Source: Streptomyces spongiae | GTDB lineage: Bacteria > Actinomycetota > Actinomycetes > Streptomycetales > Streptomycetaceae | NCBI RefSeq assembly: GCF_009377185.1 | Contig: NZ_VJZC01000004.1 | Span: 18,144 to 82,143, forward strand | Length of the DNA: 64,000 nucleotides | Reading direction: 5' to 3' | Shown here: one piece after another, positions 36,154 through 44,963 of the stretch | Layout: every line of letters starts with the position of its first letter | How positions within the stretch are numbered: position 1 is the first letter of the stretch | The notes under the pieces: generated by a model | Told to the model about the DNA's origin: nothing | Database searches by the model: none | What the model saw: only the letters and a program-made list of their open reading frames with translations | Position numbers and translations under genes: made by a program

Positions 36154-36225
36154 GAGGAATACGCGACTCCCGACTACGCGAGGGCGCCAGTGCGATACCC
36201 CTGAAACGGCTTCAATGCGTGAGCG

Positions 36226-37074
36226 TCAGCCACTGGGACGCCGCCCCATCGTGGTCATCATGCCGGGGGAGAGTTCGGTGAAGTCGGGGTCGCTGAAGGA
36301 GGCCAGGGCGTCGGCCAGTACCGAGGAGTCAAGGTCGGAATGAGTGAGTAGCCGATCGTGCAGCTGGCCCCAGGTCAGCCGCCAGAAGCGCGCTGCCGAC
36401 GAACGGTGGTCGGCGGAGGGCAGGAAGACTTCGGTGCGGACATCGCACAGGCCCTCCTTCCGAAGCAGACTCGGAGTGGTGGGGACCCAGGAGATGTCCG
36501 TGCCGATGGTGGAGCGCAGTACGTCCCACATGGCAGACATCACGCGCCGGTAGGGCGTCGGCTCGATCAGGTCGGTGCTCAGGTCGACGAAGTCCGAGAG
36601 CACCAACCAGCCTCCGGGGGCCACCAGGGAGGCCAGTCCACTCATCATCTCGGGCCATGTCCGTTGATGCATGAGCACGAACCGGGCATGAACCAGGTCA
36701 AAGGTCCCGAGTGCGGAAAGTGAATCTCGGTCTGTGAGATCAACCTTCATGGAGCGCAAGTTGTCGTGGCGAGCGGACAGTTGTTCCAGCAGCCGTACGT
36801 CGCGATCCGCCGCGACGACCTCCCCATCGGGGACGTGCGTGGCCAGCCATGCGGCGAGGACGCCTGGTCCGGAGCCGGCATCAAGACAACGCCATGCAGC
36901 CTGAGGATCGAGCCTGAGGATCTGGCTTTTGCTGATGTGGTCGTAGGTGCTGCTGAGTGCCGCCAGGCGGGCTGGCTCGTCATCGAGGTCCTGGGTGAAG
37001 ACCGCGTCGCCATAACGTTCGCGATCGTTGGGAGAATGCGCTGAAAACGTCTCGGGCTCGCTCACACCCTTCAT
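36226..37074 (-). CDS. SAM-dependent methyltransferase (class I)
   Basis: Cytoplasmic enzyme of 282 residues. CLDAGSGPGVLAAWLA is the SAM-binding motif I, VVAADRD the acidic strand-2 end and FDLVHARFVLMHQRTWPEM the motif IV region. The C-terminal 80 residues form a variable cap. Acceptor substrate cannot be told. The start at 37074 is the first ATG of the homologous part, but no strong ribosome binding site precedes it. The gene stands alone beside the IS element. Confidence 0.85.
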   Translation of the reverse strand: MKGVSEPETFSAHSPNDRERYGDAVFTQDLDDEPARLAALSSTYDHISKSQILRLDPQAAWRCLDAGSGPGVLAAWLATHVPDGEVVAADRDVRLLEQLSARHDNLRSMKVDLTDRDSLSALGTFDLVHARFVLMHQRTWPEMMSGLASLVAPGGWLVLSDFVDLSTDLIEPTPYRRVMSAMWDVLRSTIGTDISWVPTTPSLLRKEGLCDVRTEVFLPSADHRSSAARFWRLTWGQLHDRLLTHSDLDSSVLADALASFSDPDFTELSPGMMTTMGRRPSG

Positions 37075-37485
37075 GGTAGGAAGTGCAGGTGACTCGAGAG
37101 CAGGGGAAAATGCCTCTGATTTACGAGACAAACAGGACGGGTGGGGCGTTCGCGTGTCGCTGCGGGTGCGCCGGGGTTCCACGGCGCCCGGACGTCGTGC
37201 GGGTCTGTCCTTCTCTCGTCGGCCTGGTGGGCGAAGCCTGCTCGTCTGCACATCTGGCGCGCGATCCGCCTCGTCTTCGTGGTGACACCGTCGGGGGCGT
37301 TGATGTACAGAAGCGTGGGCGCGGCGATCACGGCGTCGCTGTCCCGTTCCAGGCTGCCGGGCAGCCCGTTCAGGTCAAGACGCACTACTGTCCCGGCGGC
37401 CCCGCTTGCGGGGAGAGGGGTACCGCAACTACTGTCCCTCGACGGTAAGCGCTTTCTTTCTCTGATGCCCCCGGAGCCTGCCGCC
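37075..37485. other. Intergenic region upstream of the alpha-galactosidase
   Basis: About 410 bp with no recognised gene, although one plus-strand frame stays open. It contains a LacI-type palindrome at 37445-37456 near the start of the GH36 gene, and CGGAG (37471-37475) as its ribosome binding site. Confidence 0.5.
37445..37456. promoter_or_regulatory. LacI-type operator GTAAGCGCTTTC
   Basis: One base away from the symmetric GAAAGCGCTTTC, a typical LacI-family target with central CpG. It lies 30 bp before the GH36 start, so binding would block transcription. Confidence 0.55.
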
Positions 37486-39696
37486 ATGTCCGTCACCTAT
37501 CTGCGCTGGGGCACGGACGAACTGTCCCTGCTCCTCTCGTACGCCCCCGCAGGCCCCGTAAGACTGTTGGCGGCGGGCAGCCCCGACGAACTGCCCGACC
37601 CCGCACGCGAACCGGAGCTGTGTGCCCGGCTCGCGCACCGGGCCCTGCCCCTGGTCGAGATCCAGCTCGCGGGCAGCGGACGTATCGGCACCTCGGGCAA
37701 GCGCCATGTGGACGGCGCCGCCGCACGCGCGCTGCGCTACGCCGGCCACGAGGAGGACCGGAAGCGGATGGGCGACGAGGACCTGCGGACCCTACGGGTA
37801 CGCATGGCCGACGAGAGCACCGGTCTGCGGGTCACCGTCTCCTGCGGAATCCGCGAGGGGCTGCCGGTCCTGAGCACCGAGGCGCACGTGGAGAACGACG
37901 GTGAGGGCCCGCTCACGCTGGAGTACGTGTCCTCCTTCGCCCTCTCCAACCTGGCCCGCCACCTCGCCGAGGACCGGCGCTGGGAGGACGGCCTCTCCCT
38001 GTGGCTGGCCGCCAACCCCTGGAGCGGCGAGTTCCGCTGGTCCCGGGCCACCCTGGCCGAGCGCGGCATGTACGACGTGGGCATGGTGCCGTTCGGCCAA
38101 ACCGGCTCCAAGAACCGCGTCGCCGTCACCAGCACCGGCTCCTGGTCCTCCTCCGAGTACCTGCCGATGGGCTGCCTGGAGGAGACGGCCACCGGCCGCG
38201 CCCTGTTGTGGCAGATCGAGCACAACGGCTCCTGGCACGCCGAGGTCGCCGACCGCTTCGGCGATGTGTACATCGCCCTGTCCGGCCCCACCGACCGCGA
38301 GCACCAGTGGCGCCGCAGGCTCGCGCCGGGCGAGTCCTTCCGTACCGTCCCGGTCGCCGTGGCGTTCGTCGAGGAGGGCGGGTTCGAGGCCGCGATCACC
38401 GAGATGACCCGCCACCGCCGGGCGACCCGGCGGCCCCATCCCGACCTCAAGGGTCTGCCGGTCGTCTTCAACGACTTCATGAACAGCCTCATGGGCGAGC
38501 CGAGTACCGAGGCCCTGCTGCCGCTGGTCGACGCGGCGGCAGCGGCGGGCGCCGAGTACTTCTGCATCGACGCCGGCTGGTTCGACGACGAACCGCCCGG
38601 TGTCGTCGGCCCCGGCGGGGTGCCCGGCTGGTGGGACGCACCGGGGGAGTGGGAGGAGTCGGCCCGACGGTTCCCCGGCGGACTGAAGGAAGTACTCGGC
38701 CACATCCGCGGGGCCGGCATGGTTCCCGGGCTCTGGCTCGAACCGGAGGTCGTCGGGGTGCGCGGCCCCGTCGCCGCCGCCCTGCCCGACGAGGCGTTCT
38801 TCCGCAGGGACGGCGTACGGCTTACGGAGTGGGGCCGTCACCAGCTCGATCTGCGCCACCCGGCCGCACGCGCCCACCTCGACGCCGTGGTGGACCGGCT
38901 GGTGCGCGAGTACGAGGTCGGCTACCTCAAGCTCGACTACAACATCGACATCGGCCCCGGCACGGACGGCCCCGTTACCGGAACGGGCGACGGACCGGGG
39001 GAGGGCCTCCTCGGGCACAACAGGGCCTACCTCGACTGGCTCGACGGCGTCCTCGACCGGCACCCCGGCCTGGTCCTGGAGAGCTGCGCGGCCGGCGGCA
39101 GCCGTACCGACCACGCCACCCTCTCCCGGCTGCCCATCCACTCGGTCACCGACCAGCAGGACTTCCGCCTGCTGCCCGCCATCGCCGCCGCCGCTCCCAC
39201 GGCGGTCACCCCGGAGCAGGGCGCGATCTGGGCCTACCCGCTCGCGGAGCACACCGAGGCCGAACTCGGCATGGTCCTGGTGTCGGCGATGCTCGGCCGG
39301 GTCCACCTCAGCGGGCGTCCCGACCAGCTGACGCCGGGACAGGCCGTCGTGGTGCGGCGGGCGGTGGAGACGTACAAGACCTACCGCCACCTGCTGCCGA
39401 ACGCCCGGCCGCACTGGCCGCTGGGCCTTCCCGGCTGGCGCGACGGCTGGCTCGCCCTGGCCCTGAGCACCGACGACGGTACGACCCTGCTGGCCCTGTG
39501 GCGCCGCGACGGCGCACCGGAGTCGGTCACCCTCCCGCTGCCCTGGGTGACCGCGACGGACGAGGCACCACGGGTGCTGTTCACGGCCGGTCCCCGGCCG
39601 ACGTGCGCCTGGGACGGTCAGGGCCGTGTCCTGGGCGCGCGTCTGCCGGCCGAACGGTCCGCGGTGCTCCTCGCCTTCGGCGAGAAGCTCGGCTGA
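37486..39696 (+). CDS. GH36 alpha-galactosidase
   Basis: Glycoside hydrolase of 736 residues without a signal peptide, so cytoplasmic. An N-terminal beta-supersandwich (to about 320) is followed by a barrel carrying the conserved NDFMNSLMGEPSTEALLPLV, the GH36 nucleophile in YLKLDYNID (second Asp of the LKLDY segment) and the acid/base Asp in ESCAAGGSRTDHATL. GLWLEPEVV is also typical. It removes alpha-1,6-galactose from melibiose, raffinose or galactomannan fragments. ATG 37486 is chosen over 37465 because of the CGGAG spacing. It is about 11 kb from the mannan locus but would complete galactomannan breakdown. The LacI-type operator upstream suggests sugar-induced expression. Confidence 0.93.
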   Translation: MSVTYLRWGTDELSLLLSYAPAGPVRLLAAGSPDELPDPAREPELCARLAHRALPLVEIQLAGSGRIGTSGKRHVDGAAARALRYAGHEEDRKRMGDEDLRTLRVRMADESTGLRVTVSCGIREGLPVLSTEAHVENDGEGPLTLEYVSSFALSNLARHLAEDRRWEDGLSLWLAANPWSGEFRWSRATLAERGMYDVGMVPFGQTGSKNRVAVTSTGSWSSSEYLPMGCLEETATGRALLWQIEHNGSWHAEVADRFGDVYIALSGPTDREHQWRRRLAPGESFRTVPVAVAFVEEGGFEAAITEMTRHRRATRRPHPDLKGLPVVFNDFMNSLMGEPSTEALLPLVDAAAAAGAEYFCIDAGWFDDEPPGVVGPGGVPGWWDAPGEWEESARRFPGGLKEVLGHIRGAGMVPGLWLEPEVVGVRGPVAAALPDEAFFRRDGVRLTEWGRHQLDLRHPAARAHLDAVVDRLVREYEVGYLKLDYNIDIGPGTDGPVTGTGDGPGEGLLGHNRAYLDWLDGVLDRHPGLVLESCAAGGSRTDHATLSRLPIHSVTDQQDFRLLPAIAAAAPTAVTPEQGAIWAYPLAEHTEAELGMVLVSAMLGRVHLSGRPDQLTPGQAVVVRRAVETYKTYRHLLPNARPHWPLGLPGWRDGWLALALSTDDGTTLLALWRRDGAPESVTLPLPWVTATDEAPRVLFTAGPRPTCAWDGQGRVLGARLPAERSAVLLAFGEKLG

Positions 39697-39872
39697 CCTG
39701 GGGTCCCGAAAAGAGCCGCGGTTCACCGCATGCCGGGGACAGGGCCGGGGTGAACCTCCTGGCTGAACTGACCTACGACAGAGGGTGTTGCACGGTGGCC
39801 CGCGAACGTGGCCGATGTTCACCGGGCGGCCGTGTGAGGGACAGACGCCCGGTGGAGCGGTCTGGGGAAGCG

Positions 39873-40845
39873 TCACGGTGCCTTGTACTGCCACCAGACG
39901 GCCATGTACGCCACGGCCAGGGACGAGGCGATGCTCTGCAGTGTGGTGTAGTGACGGCCGCCGAGCCAGTAGTCCACCGCCCGCCCGTCCTGGAGGCGGC
40001 TGCGGAGGTAGTTCGACATGGTGGCCCAGTTGTTGGTCAGCGCGACGCCTTGGCTGCCGAGCTGGTAGCCGCCGGTTCCCTCCAAGGATCGAGGCGATCC
40101 CGCCGCCGACGTCGTCGAATCGAGCGCCCTCGGCGAATGCCGTGATGAGCGTGGTGATTGACGTGGCATCCTGCTCCAAGGTGCTGTTGGCGTTCTGCAG
40201 GCCGTTGATAGCCCCCCGGATGGTTTGGAGGGAGATGTTCAGCGCTTCCCGTGAGAAGTTCCCGGTCCGCGCCAGATAGGTGTAGTCCGCCTGACGCATC
40301 CAGGTCGTAGCCACCTGGGCGGCATTCACAGGGTTGTTGGGACCCCCGTTGTTCATGTTGTAGTAGATGTTCTCCGCGTGGTCGTACCACCCGTAGACGT
40401 ACAGGTTGGCAGTGTTCATCACCAGGGTCAGCTGGGGTGCCCCGGTCGCTGCCTGAAGGTGCACCCCGAAATAGTCGTTGTGGTCGCTCGGGACCTCCGC
40501 GATGACCGAGTCGTACAGCGTGCTCGCCCTCACCCGGTTCCGAATGGCGTTGATGCCCGCGATGTACGAGTCCCTGGCTTGTGCCGCAGTGCCGCCGAGG
40601 TTGATCGATATGTTGGTGCTGATCGCGTTGGCGGCGACAGTCTGGGCGTGGATCGTCTTGTTGGGGGCGTCCGCCTGCGTTGCCAGGGTTGTTCCGGGCT
40701 GCCCGGCAAGCAGTACTGCACCGGCCGCGGTGGCGGCGAGGGTGCAGGTTATTCGCCTGCGTGATGCGAGACGAGATACCCATGGGGTGGTACGAGTTCC
40801 TTCGGGCTCCCGCATGAATGCGGGGTTCTTCAACGAATCGGCCAT
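39873..40845 (-). pseudogene. Secreted ribosome-inactivating protein (rRNA N-glycosidase), one frameshift
   Basis: A protein of about 320 residues once one extra A in GGAGGGAACC (about 40077) is removed. A Tat/Sec-like signal peptide (RRRITCTLAATAAGAVLLAG) precedes a domain with the RIP hallmarks. NLYVYGWYDHAENIYY holds the adenine-stacking Tyr region, and FSREALNISLQTIRGAI is the conserved helix. ITAFAEGARFDDV holds the catalytic Glu239 and Arg242. After the break comes LTNNWATMSNYLRSRLQDG with the conserved Trp. RIPs remove one adenine from the sarcin-ricin loop of large rRNA. RIP genes are known from Streptomyces but uncommon. GGAGAC precedes the ATG. Whether the frameshift is real decides if it is active. 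Confidence 0.82.
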
Positions 40846-41266
40846 GATTTCTGAGTCTCCTGATTCTCGACACGCGGATCTCTGTGCGCTCGATTCCCGT
40901 GGTCATCCGCGCCCCTGCGATCGGGCCGAGCCAAGGGGCCGGGCCCCGCAGCCGTTTTCGGTCGGTGCGCGTCACATCGAGAAGGATCGCCGCGGAGCCA
41001 CCCGGGCACATGCGTAGTTCGCACGGGGCCGATACCTATTTCGGGCGCCCTCACCGGTAGACCCGGGTAGCGAATTTGGGCAATCAGGATGAAATCCTCG
41101 CATCGGCAGGATCGCTGCGATGAGCGCACCTTCGCTCGGTCATGTCGATCGATCTTGTCGGGACCTGCTTGCGCTGTGCACTCCACTCCAACGAAGCGGG
41201 TGGCAGCCGCGAACCGCTCTTCGCGCTCCATCGAATGACTGGCCCAGCCGCCAGGAGTCCCTGGCT

Positions 41267-42732
41267 GTCGGCTACATCTGGCGGGACACCGAACCGCTGC
41301 GCCTGCGGCACCACTGGAAATCGACCGTGCTCCTCGCCGCCGGGTTCTCGATCCTGTTGATCCTCTTCGGTGACGCCCGGGTCACGCCCTGGGTCACCAG
41401 CGCCTCGGCGGAGGACGGCGACCGGATCACGCAGAACATCGGCGGAACGGTCGATCTGTACGACACCTCACAAATGCACTCCGTCCAACTGGAGTTCGGC
41501 GAGGACGGCTATCAGGACATGATCGACATGTACAGGGAGGACAACGGGAAGGAGTACATCAAGGCCGATCTGACCATCGACGGGACGTTCATCGACAGCG
41601 TCGGTATCCGTCTGAAGGGGAACTCCACCCTGCGCTCGCTCGCCGGTGACGGCTCCGGCGGCGGGGCGGCGGCGGTATGGGTGGCGGTATGGCGGGCGAA
41701 GGCCTGCTGAGCGTCAGCCTCTCGGCCGACAAGCCGCAGGAGCTGCCGTGGCTCATCAAGATCGACGAGTATGTCGAGGGCCGCGCCTACCAGGGCCACC
41801 AGCAGTTCTCCCTGCGTCCCGGCAGCGACGAGAACCTCCCCCTGAACGAGGCCGTCTCGCTCGAACTCCTGGACTCCTCCGACCAGAACGGCCTGCGCTA
41901 CGGCGTCAGCACCGTCACGGTCAACAACGGTGAGGCGGCCACCCGGCTCTTCATGGAGAACCCGGACAAGGGCTACGTCCAGCACACGCTCGGCGACAAC
42001 GGCGTGCTCTACAAGTCCTACGCCTCAAGCAGCTTCGCCTACGAGGGCGATGACCCGACCGCGTACGAAGACAGCTTCAAACAGGTGACCAAGAAAAGGA
42101 GTCAGAACCTCCAGCCGGTCATCGACCTCATCAAGTGGGTGGAGACCGCCTCGGACGAGGAGTTCGCCGAAGACCTCGAGGAGCACCTCGACGTCGAGTC
42201 CTTCGCCAAGTACGCGGCCACCCAGAACCTGCTCCTGAACTTCGACGACATGAGCGGACCGGGCCGCAACTACTACCTGTGGTACGACCTGGACACGAAG
42301 AAGTTCACGGTCCTGGGCTGGGACTTCAACGCGACCTTCAGCGGAAGCACCGACGCCGGCCCGGAGGACGAGATCAGCATGGGCGGCATGGGGGGCGCCG
42401 ACGGCATGGAGATGCCCGAGGGCGGCTCCCCGGCGGAGGCGAAGGCCAAGGCGGCCAGGGCGGAGGCGCCGCGGGGATGATGTCCGGTCACCCCGCTCAA
42501 GGACCGTTTCCTGGAGCTGGACACCTTCGACGAGGTCTACGAGCAGGCGTACGCCGATCTGTACCAGGCGTTCTTCGGGTCCGGCACGGCGCTCGACGCC
42601 CTGGCCGACCTTGCGGAGACCGCCGAGTCCGTCGGCACGGACGTCACCGACAAGGCGGAGCAACTGGGCTCCACCATCGAAGCGCGCACCAAGGCCCTGG
42701 CCGACCACGAGGTGATCACCAGCAACAGCTGA
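41267..42732 (+). pseudogene. CotH-like spore-coat/kinase-fold protein, frameshifted
   Basis: Three pieces in successive frames make one CotH-family protein. Piece 1 (to about 41665) has a membrane anchor (VLLAAGFSILLILFG) and SVGIRLKGNSTLRSLAG. Piece 2 (41670-42470) contains PWLIKIDEYVEGRAYQGHQQ and AATQNLLLNFDDMSGPGRNY with YYLWYDLDTKKFTVLGWDFN. Piece 3 (42490-42732) begins PLKDRFLELDTFDEVYEQAY. The breaks fall in a GGC/GGT-rich run near 41665 and a G-rich run near 42475. CotH proteins are atypical kinases that phosphorylate coat proteins in Bacillus; in actinobacteria they are secreted or membrane proteins. The exact start is uncertain. It is divergent from the RIP gene. Confidence 0.78.
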
Positions 42733-42756
42733 TCACACGGCAGTACGACTCCCGCC

Positions 42757-42790
42757 CCTGGGGCCCGGCTCGACGGAGCCGGGCCCCAGG
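42757..42790. terminator. Perfect 15-bp stem hairpin, bidirectional terminator
   Basis: CCTGGGGCCCGGCTC (42757-42771) pairs with 42776-42790 around a GACG loop, 24 bp after the CotH stop and just before the end of the convergent ThuA gene. Confidence 0.78.
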
Positions 42791-42795
42791 CATCG

Positions 42796-43461
42796 TCAGG
42801 CGTGCCTGTTCTCCGGGCGGGTTCGGGCCGCCCAGGCGATCCCACCCAGCAGATGGGCCATGAAGTCGGGGTCGCGGTAGGCCTCGGAGGCGTGTCCGAG
42901 CGCGGTGTAGAAGACGCGGCCCTCGCCTTCGTCGCGGCACCACGCCAGGGGGTGGTCGTCGCCCATCCCGCCGCCTTCGTACGACGACTCGTCGGCGCGG
43001 ACGAGGACGCGGACCCGTTCGCGGGGGTTGCTGCGGAAGTCGTACCACTCGTCGGTGAAGTCCCAGACGGTGGGCAGGTGTTGCGTGGCGGGGTGGTCAG
43101 GGTCCTCGACCACCACCTTGCCGGGCTGGTGGACGGGGTGGCGGTCGAAGCGGGCGCCCAGCAGGCCGCCGTAGTACGGCCAGTCGTACTCCGTGCAGGC
43201 CGCGGCGTGCACGCCGACGAAGCCGCCACCGGAGCCGACGTACTCGGCGAGACGCTCACGGCCGGCGGGGGTGAGCACCTCGCCGCTGGTGGACAGGAAC
43301 ACCACCGCCGCGTATCCCTCCAGCGGGGCCTCCAGGGCCGCCGGGTCCTCGCTGTGTTCGACCATGAGACCGTCCAGGGCCTGCAAGGCGGTGACCGCGT
43401 CCGGGATGGAGTCGTGGCGGTAGCCGGTGGTACGGGTGTACACGAGCAGGCGGATGGTCAT
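42796..43461 (-). CDS. ThuA-domain protein
   Basis: Protein of 221 residues with the ThuA fold, a glutamine-amidotransferase-like family first linked to trehalose use. LLVYTRTTGYRHDSIPDAV opens the domain, VVFLSTSG and GFVGVHAAACTEYDWPYYGG follow, and GEGRVFYTALGHASEAYRDP closes it. No signal peptide is present. The biochemical role of the family is not settled, but members occur near sugar dehydrogenases. It sits between the CotH gene and an alpha/beta hydrolase, with no obvious partner. The ATG at 43461 has only a weak purine stretch upstream. Confidence 0.87.
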   Translation of the reverse strand: MTIRLLVYTRTTGYRHDSIPDAVTALQALDGLMVEHSEDPAALEAPLEGYAAVVFLSTSGEVLTPAGRERLAEYVGSGGGFVGVHAAACTEYDWPYYGGLLGARFDRHPVHQPGKVVVEDPDHPATQHLPTVWDFTDEWYDFRSNPRERVRVLVRADESSYEGGGMGDDHPLAWCRDEGEGRVFYTALGHASEAYRDPDFMAHLLGGIAWAARTRPENRHA

Positions 43462-43631
43462 ACCGCCGAGTTTAGGGCCAGGCCTCCGCATGTCCTGAGG
43501 GCTCCCGAGGCGGCATCTCGCATGTCGACGATCCGTGTCCCGGGTCGGCTGACCTCGGCAGGGGTTCCTGCGCGAGCAGGCTAGCCTGACAAGTGAGTGA
43601 TGTGGATCACCCTGTCTGTGATGGTTCTCCA

Positions 43632-43649
43632 AGTGAAAATTCCTTCACT
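43632..43649. promoter_or_regulatory. Inverted repeat AGTGAA-n6-TTCACT
   Basis: Perfect 6-base arms (43632-43637 and 43644-43649), 73 bp before the alpha/beta hydrolase start at 43722. It lies in a locally AT-rich patch and is a likely operator. No regulator gene is adjacent. Confidence 0.5.
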
Positions 43650-43721
43650 ATGGCGCCGGTCTCCCCTGGAGCGCCCGCCTCCAGATCCTGGCCCCGCGTC
43701 GGCCCGAACCAAGGAGTGGCC

Positions 43722-44564
43722 ATGACCTCCGCCCCACTGCTCTTCCTGCACGGCTATTGGCACGGTGCTTGGTGCTGGAGTGAGGTCATCGCCAGGGTGA
43801 CGGCGGCCGGTCGGCAAGCAGCCGCGGTCGACATGGCGGGGCATGGGCTGAACGCCCGTCGGCCGGAGTGTCTCTCCCGGCGCCCCTTCGATCCTGACGC
43901 GGTCGCCACGGAGGTCTCTCCGGTGGCGAGTGTCGGCTTGGACGAAGCGGCTGAGCTTCTCGTCTCGCAGATCAGGCAGGTCGGCCGCGGAGGCCCGGTC
44001 ACCGTGGTGGCCCACAGCATGAGCGGCACCGTACTGACACGAGCGGCCCAGCAGGCACCGGAGCTGGTCGGACACATGGTGTACCTGACGGCGTTCATGC
44101 CGGCCTCGGACGTCCCGGCTCTCGCGTACATCCAGTCGGCCGAGAACGAGGGCGAGCTCGTGATGCCGTCGCTGCGTGCCGACCCCGCTGTGATCGGCGC
44201 GCTGCGCTTCGATCTCGCGTCGGAGGACGCCGCCTACCGGCAGCAGTTGCGCCAGGCGCTATTCGGCGACGTGGATCCGGTCGTCGCCGACGCCGCACTC
44301 GGTCTGCTGTCGCCCGATGCCCCGGCCGGAATCGCGCTGGGTGCCACCACCCTGACCCGGAGTGGCTGGGGATCGATTCCGCGTACATATGTCACCTGCG
44401 CGCAGGACATGGCCGTACGCCCGGCGGTGCAGCGCCGGCTCATCGCGGAAGCCGACGCCGCCTTCCCGGACAACCCCACCTCCGTGGTGGCGCTGAACGC
44501 ATCCCACTCACCGTTCCTGTCGGTGCCGGACCAGGTCGCGGACATCGTCACGAAGCTGGGCTGA
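43722..44564 (+). CDS. Alpha/beta hydrolase (methylesterase/hydroxynitrile-lyase-like)
   Basis: Hydrolase of 280 residues. LLFLHGYWHGAWCW carries the HG oxyanion motif, VTVVAHSMSGTVLTRAA the nucleophile Ser, and ALNASHSPFLSVPDQV the catalytic His. AAGGAG (43711-43716) gives the ATG at 43722. The lid region (about 80-115) is longer than usual. The shape matches small esterases such as plant methylesterases. It converges on the ferredoxin gene of the P450 system, and may act on esters or lactones made there, which is inference. Confidence 0.88.
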   Translation: MTSAPLLFLHGYWHGAWCWSEVIARVTAAGRQAAAVDMAGHGLNARRPECLSRRPFDPDAVATEVSPVASVGLDEAAELLVSQIRQVGRGGPVTVVAHSMSGTVLTRAAQQAPELVGHMVYLTAFMPASDVPALAYIQSAENEGELVMPSLRADPAVIGALRFDLASEDAAYRQQLRQALFGDVDPVVADAALGLLSPDAPAGIALGATTLTRSGWGSIPRTYVTCAQDMAVRPAVQRRLIAEADAAFPDNPTSVVALNASHSPFLSVPDQVADIVTKLG

Positions 44565-44638
44565 CAGCAGGCGTGGCGGCGACGGACACGCCCTGTCGAC
44601 GCGGTCCGCGCCGACAGCGGTTCACCACCAAGGGGATG

Positions 44639-44962
44639 TCAGAGCTGGGCGTCCGGAATGTGTACGACCATGCCGGACATGTCGTCGGTCACCGGGATCT
44701 GGCAGGTGAGGCGGCTGTTGTGGGCGCGTGCTGCCGGGACCCCGTCGAGAATCATGTCCTCGTTGCCGTCGGCGGGGGGCAGGGACGGCAGGAACTTCTC
44801 GTCGACGTAGGCGTGACAGGTCCCGCAGGAGGCGCAGCCGCCGCAGTCGCCGATGATGCCGGGTACGAGGTGGTCGAGGGCCGCCTGCTTGAGGCTCTGG
44901 CCCACGGCGGCGTCCACGGTGTGGGCCGTCCCGTCGGCCTCGACGAACCGGATCAGTGGCAT
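44639..44962 (-). CDS. 2Fe-2S ferredoxin (adrenodoxin/putidaredoxin type)
   Basis: Electron carrier of 107 residues. The cluster ligands are visible as CGGCASCGTC and the late Cys in RLTCQIPV, the C-x5-C-x2-C...C pattern of P450-partner ferredoxins. It is the last gene of the unit P450-reductase-ferredoxin, starting 1 bp after the reductase gene ends. It passes electrons from the FAD reductase to the P450 in the cytoplasm. Confidence 0.95.
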   Translation of the reverse strand: MPLIRFVEADGTAHTVDAAVGQSLKQAALDHLVPGIIGDCGGCASCGTCHAYVDEKFLPSLPPADGNEDMILDGVPAARAHNSRLTCQIPVTDDMSGMVVHIPDAQL

Positions 44963-44963
44963 G

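Noticed and set aside
37141..37485. Upstream extension of the GH36 gene by 115 codons
   Set aside because: The extra part has no family similarity and would place the LacI-type site inside the gene; CGGAG fits the ATG at 37486.
37792..39696. Long minus-strand continuation of the RIP frame across the GH36 gene
   Set aside because: After the frame break near 40077 the minus-strand reading is only the shadow of the GH36 codons; the true RIP end is in another frame at 39873.
43593..43721. Upstream extension of the alpha/beta hydrolase
   Set aside because: AAGGAG lies directly before ATG 43722, and the extension would cover the inverted repeat at 43632.
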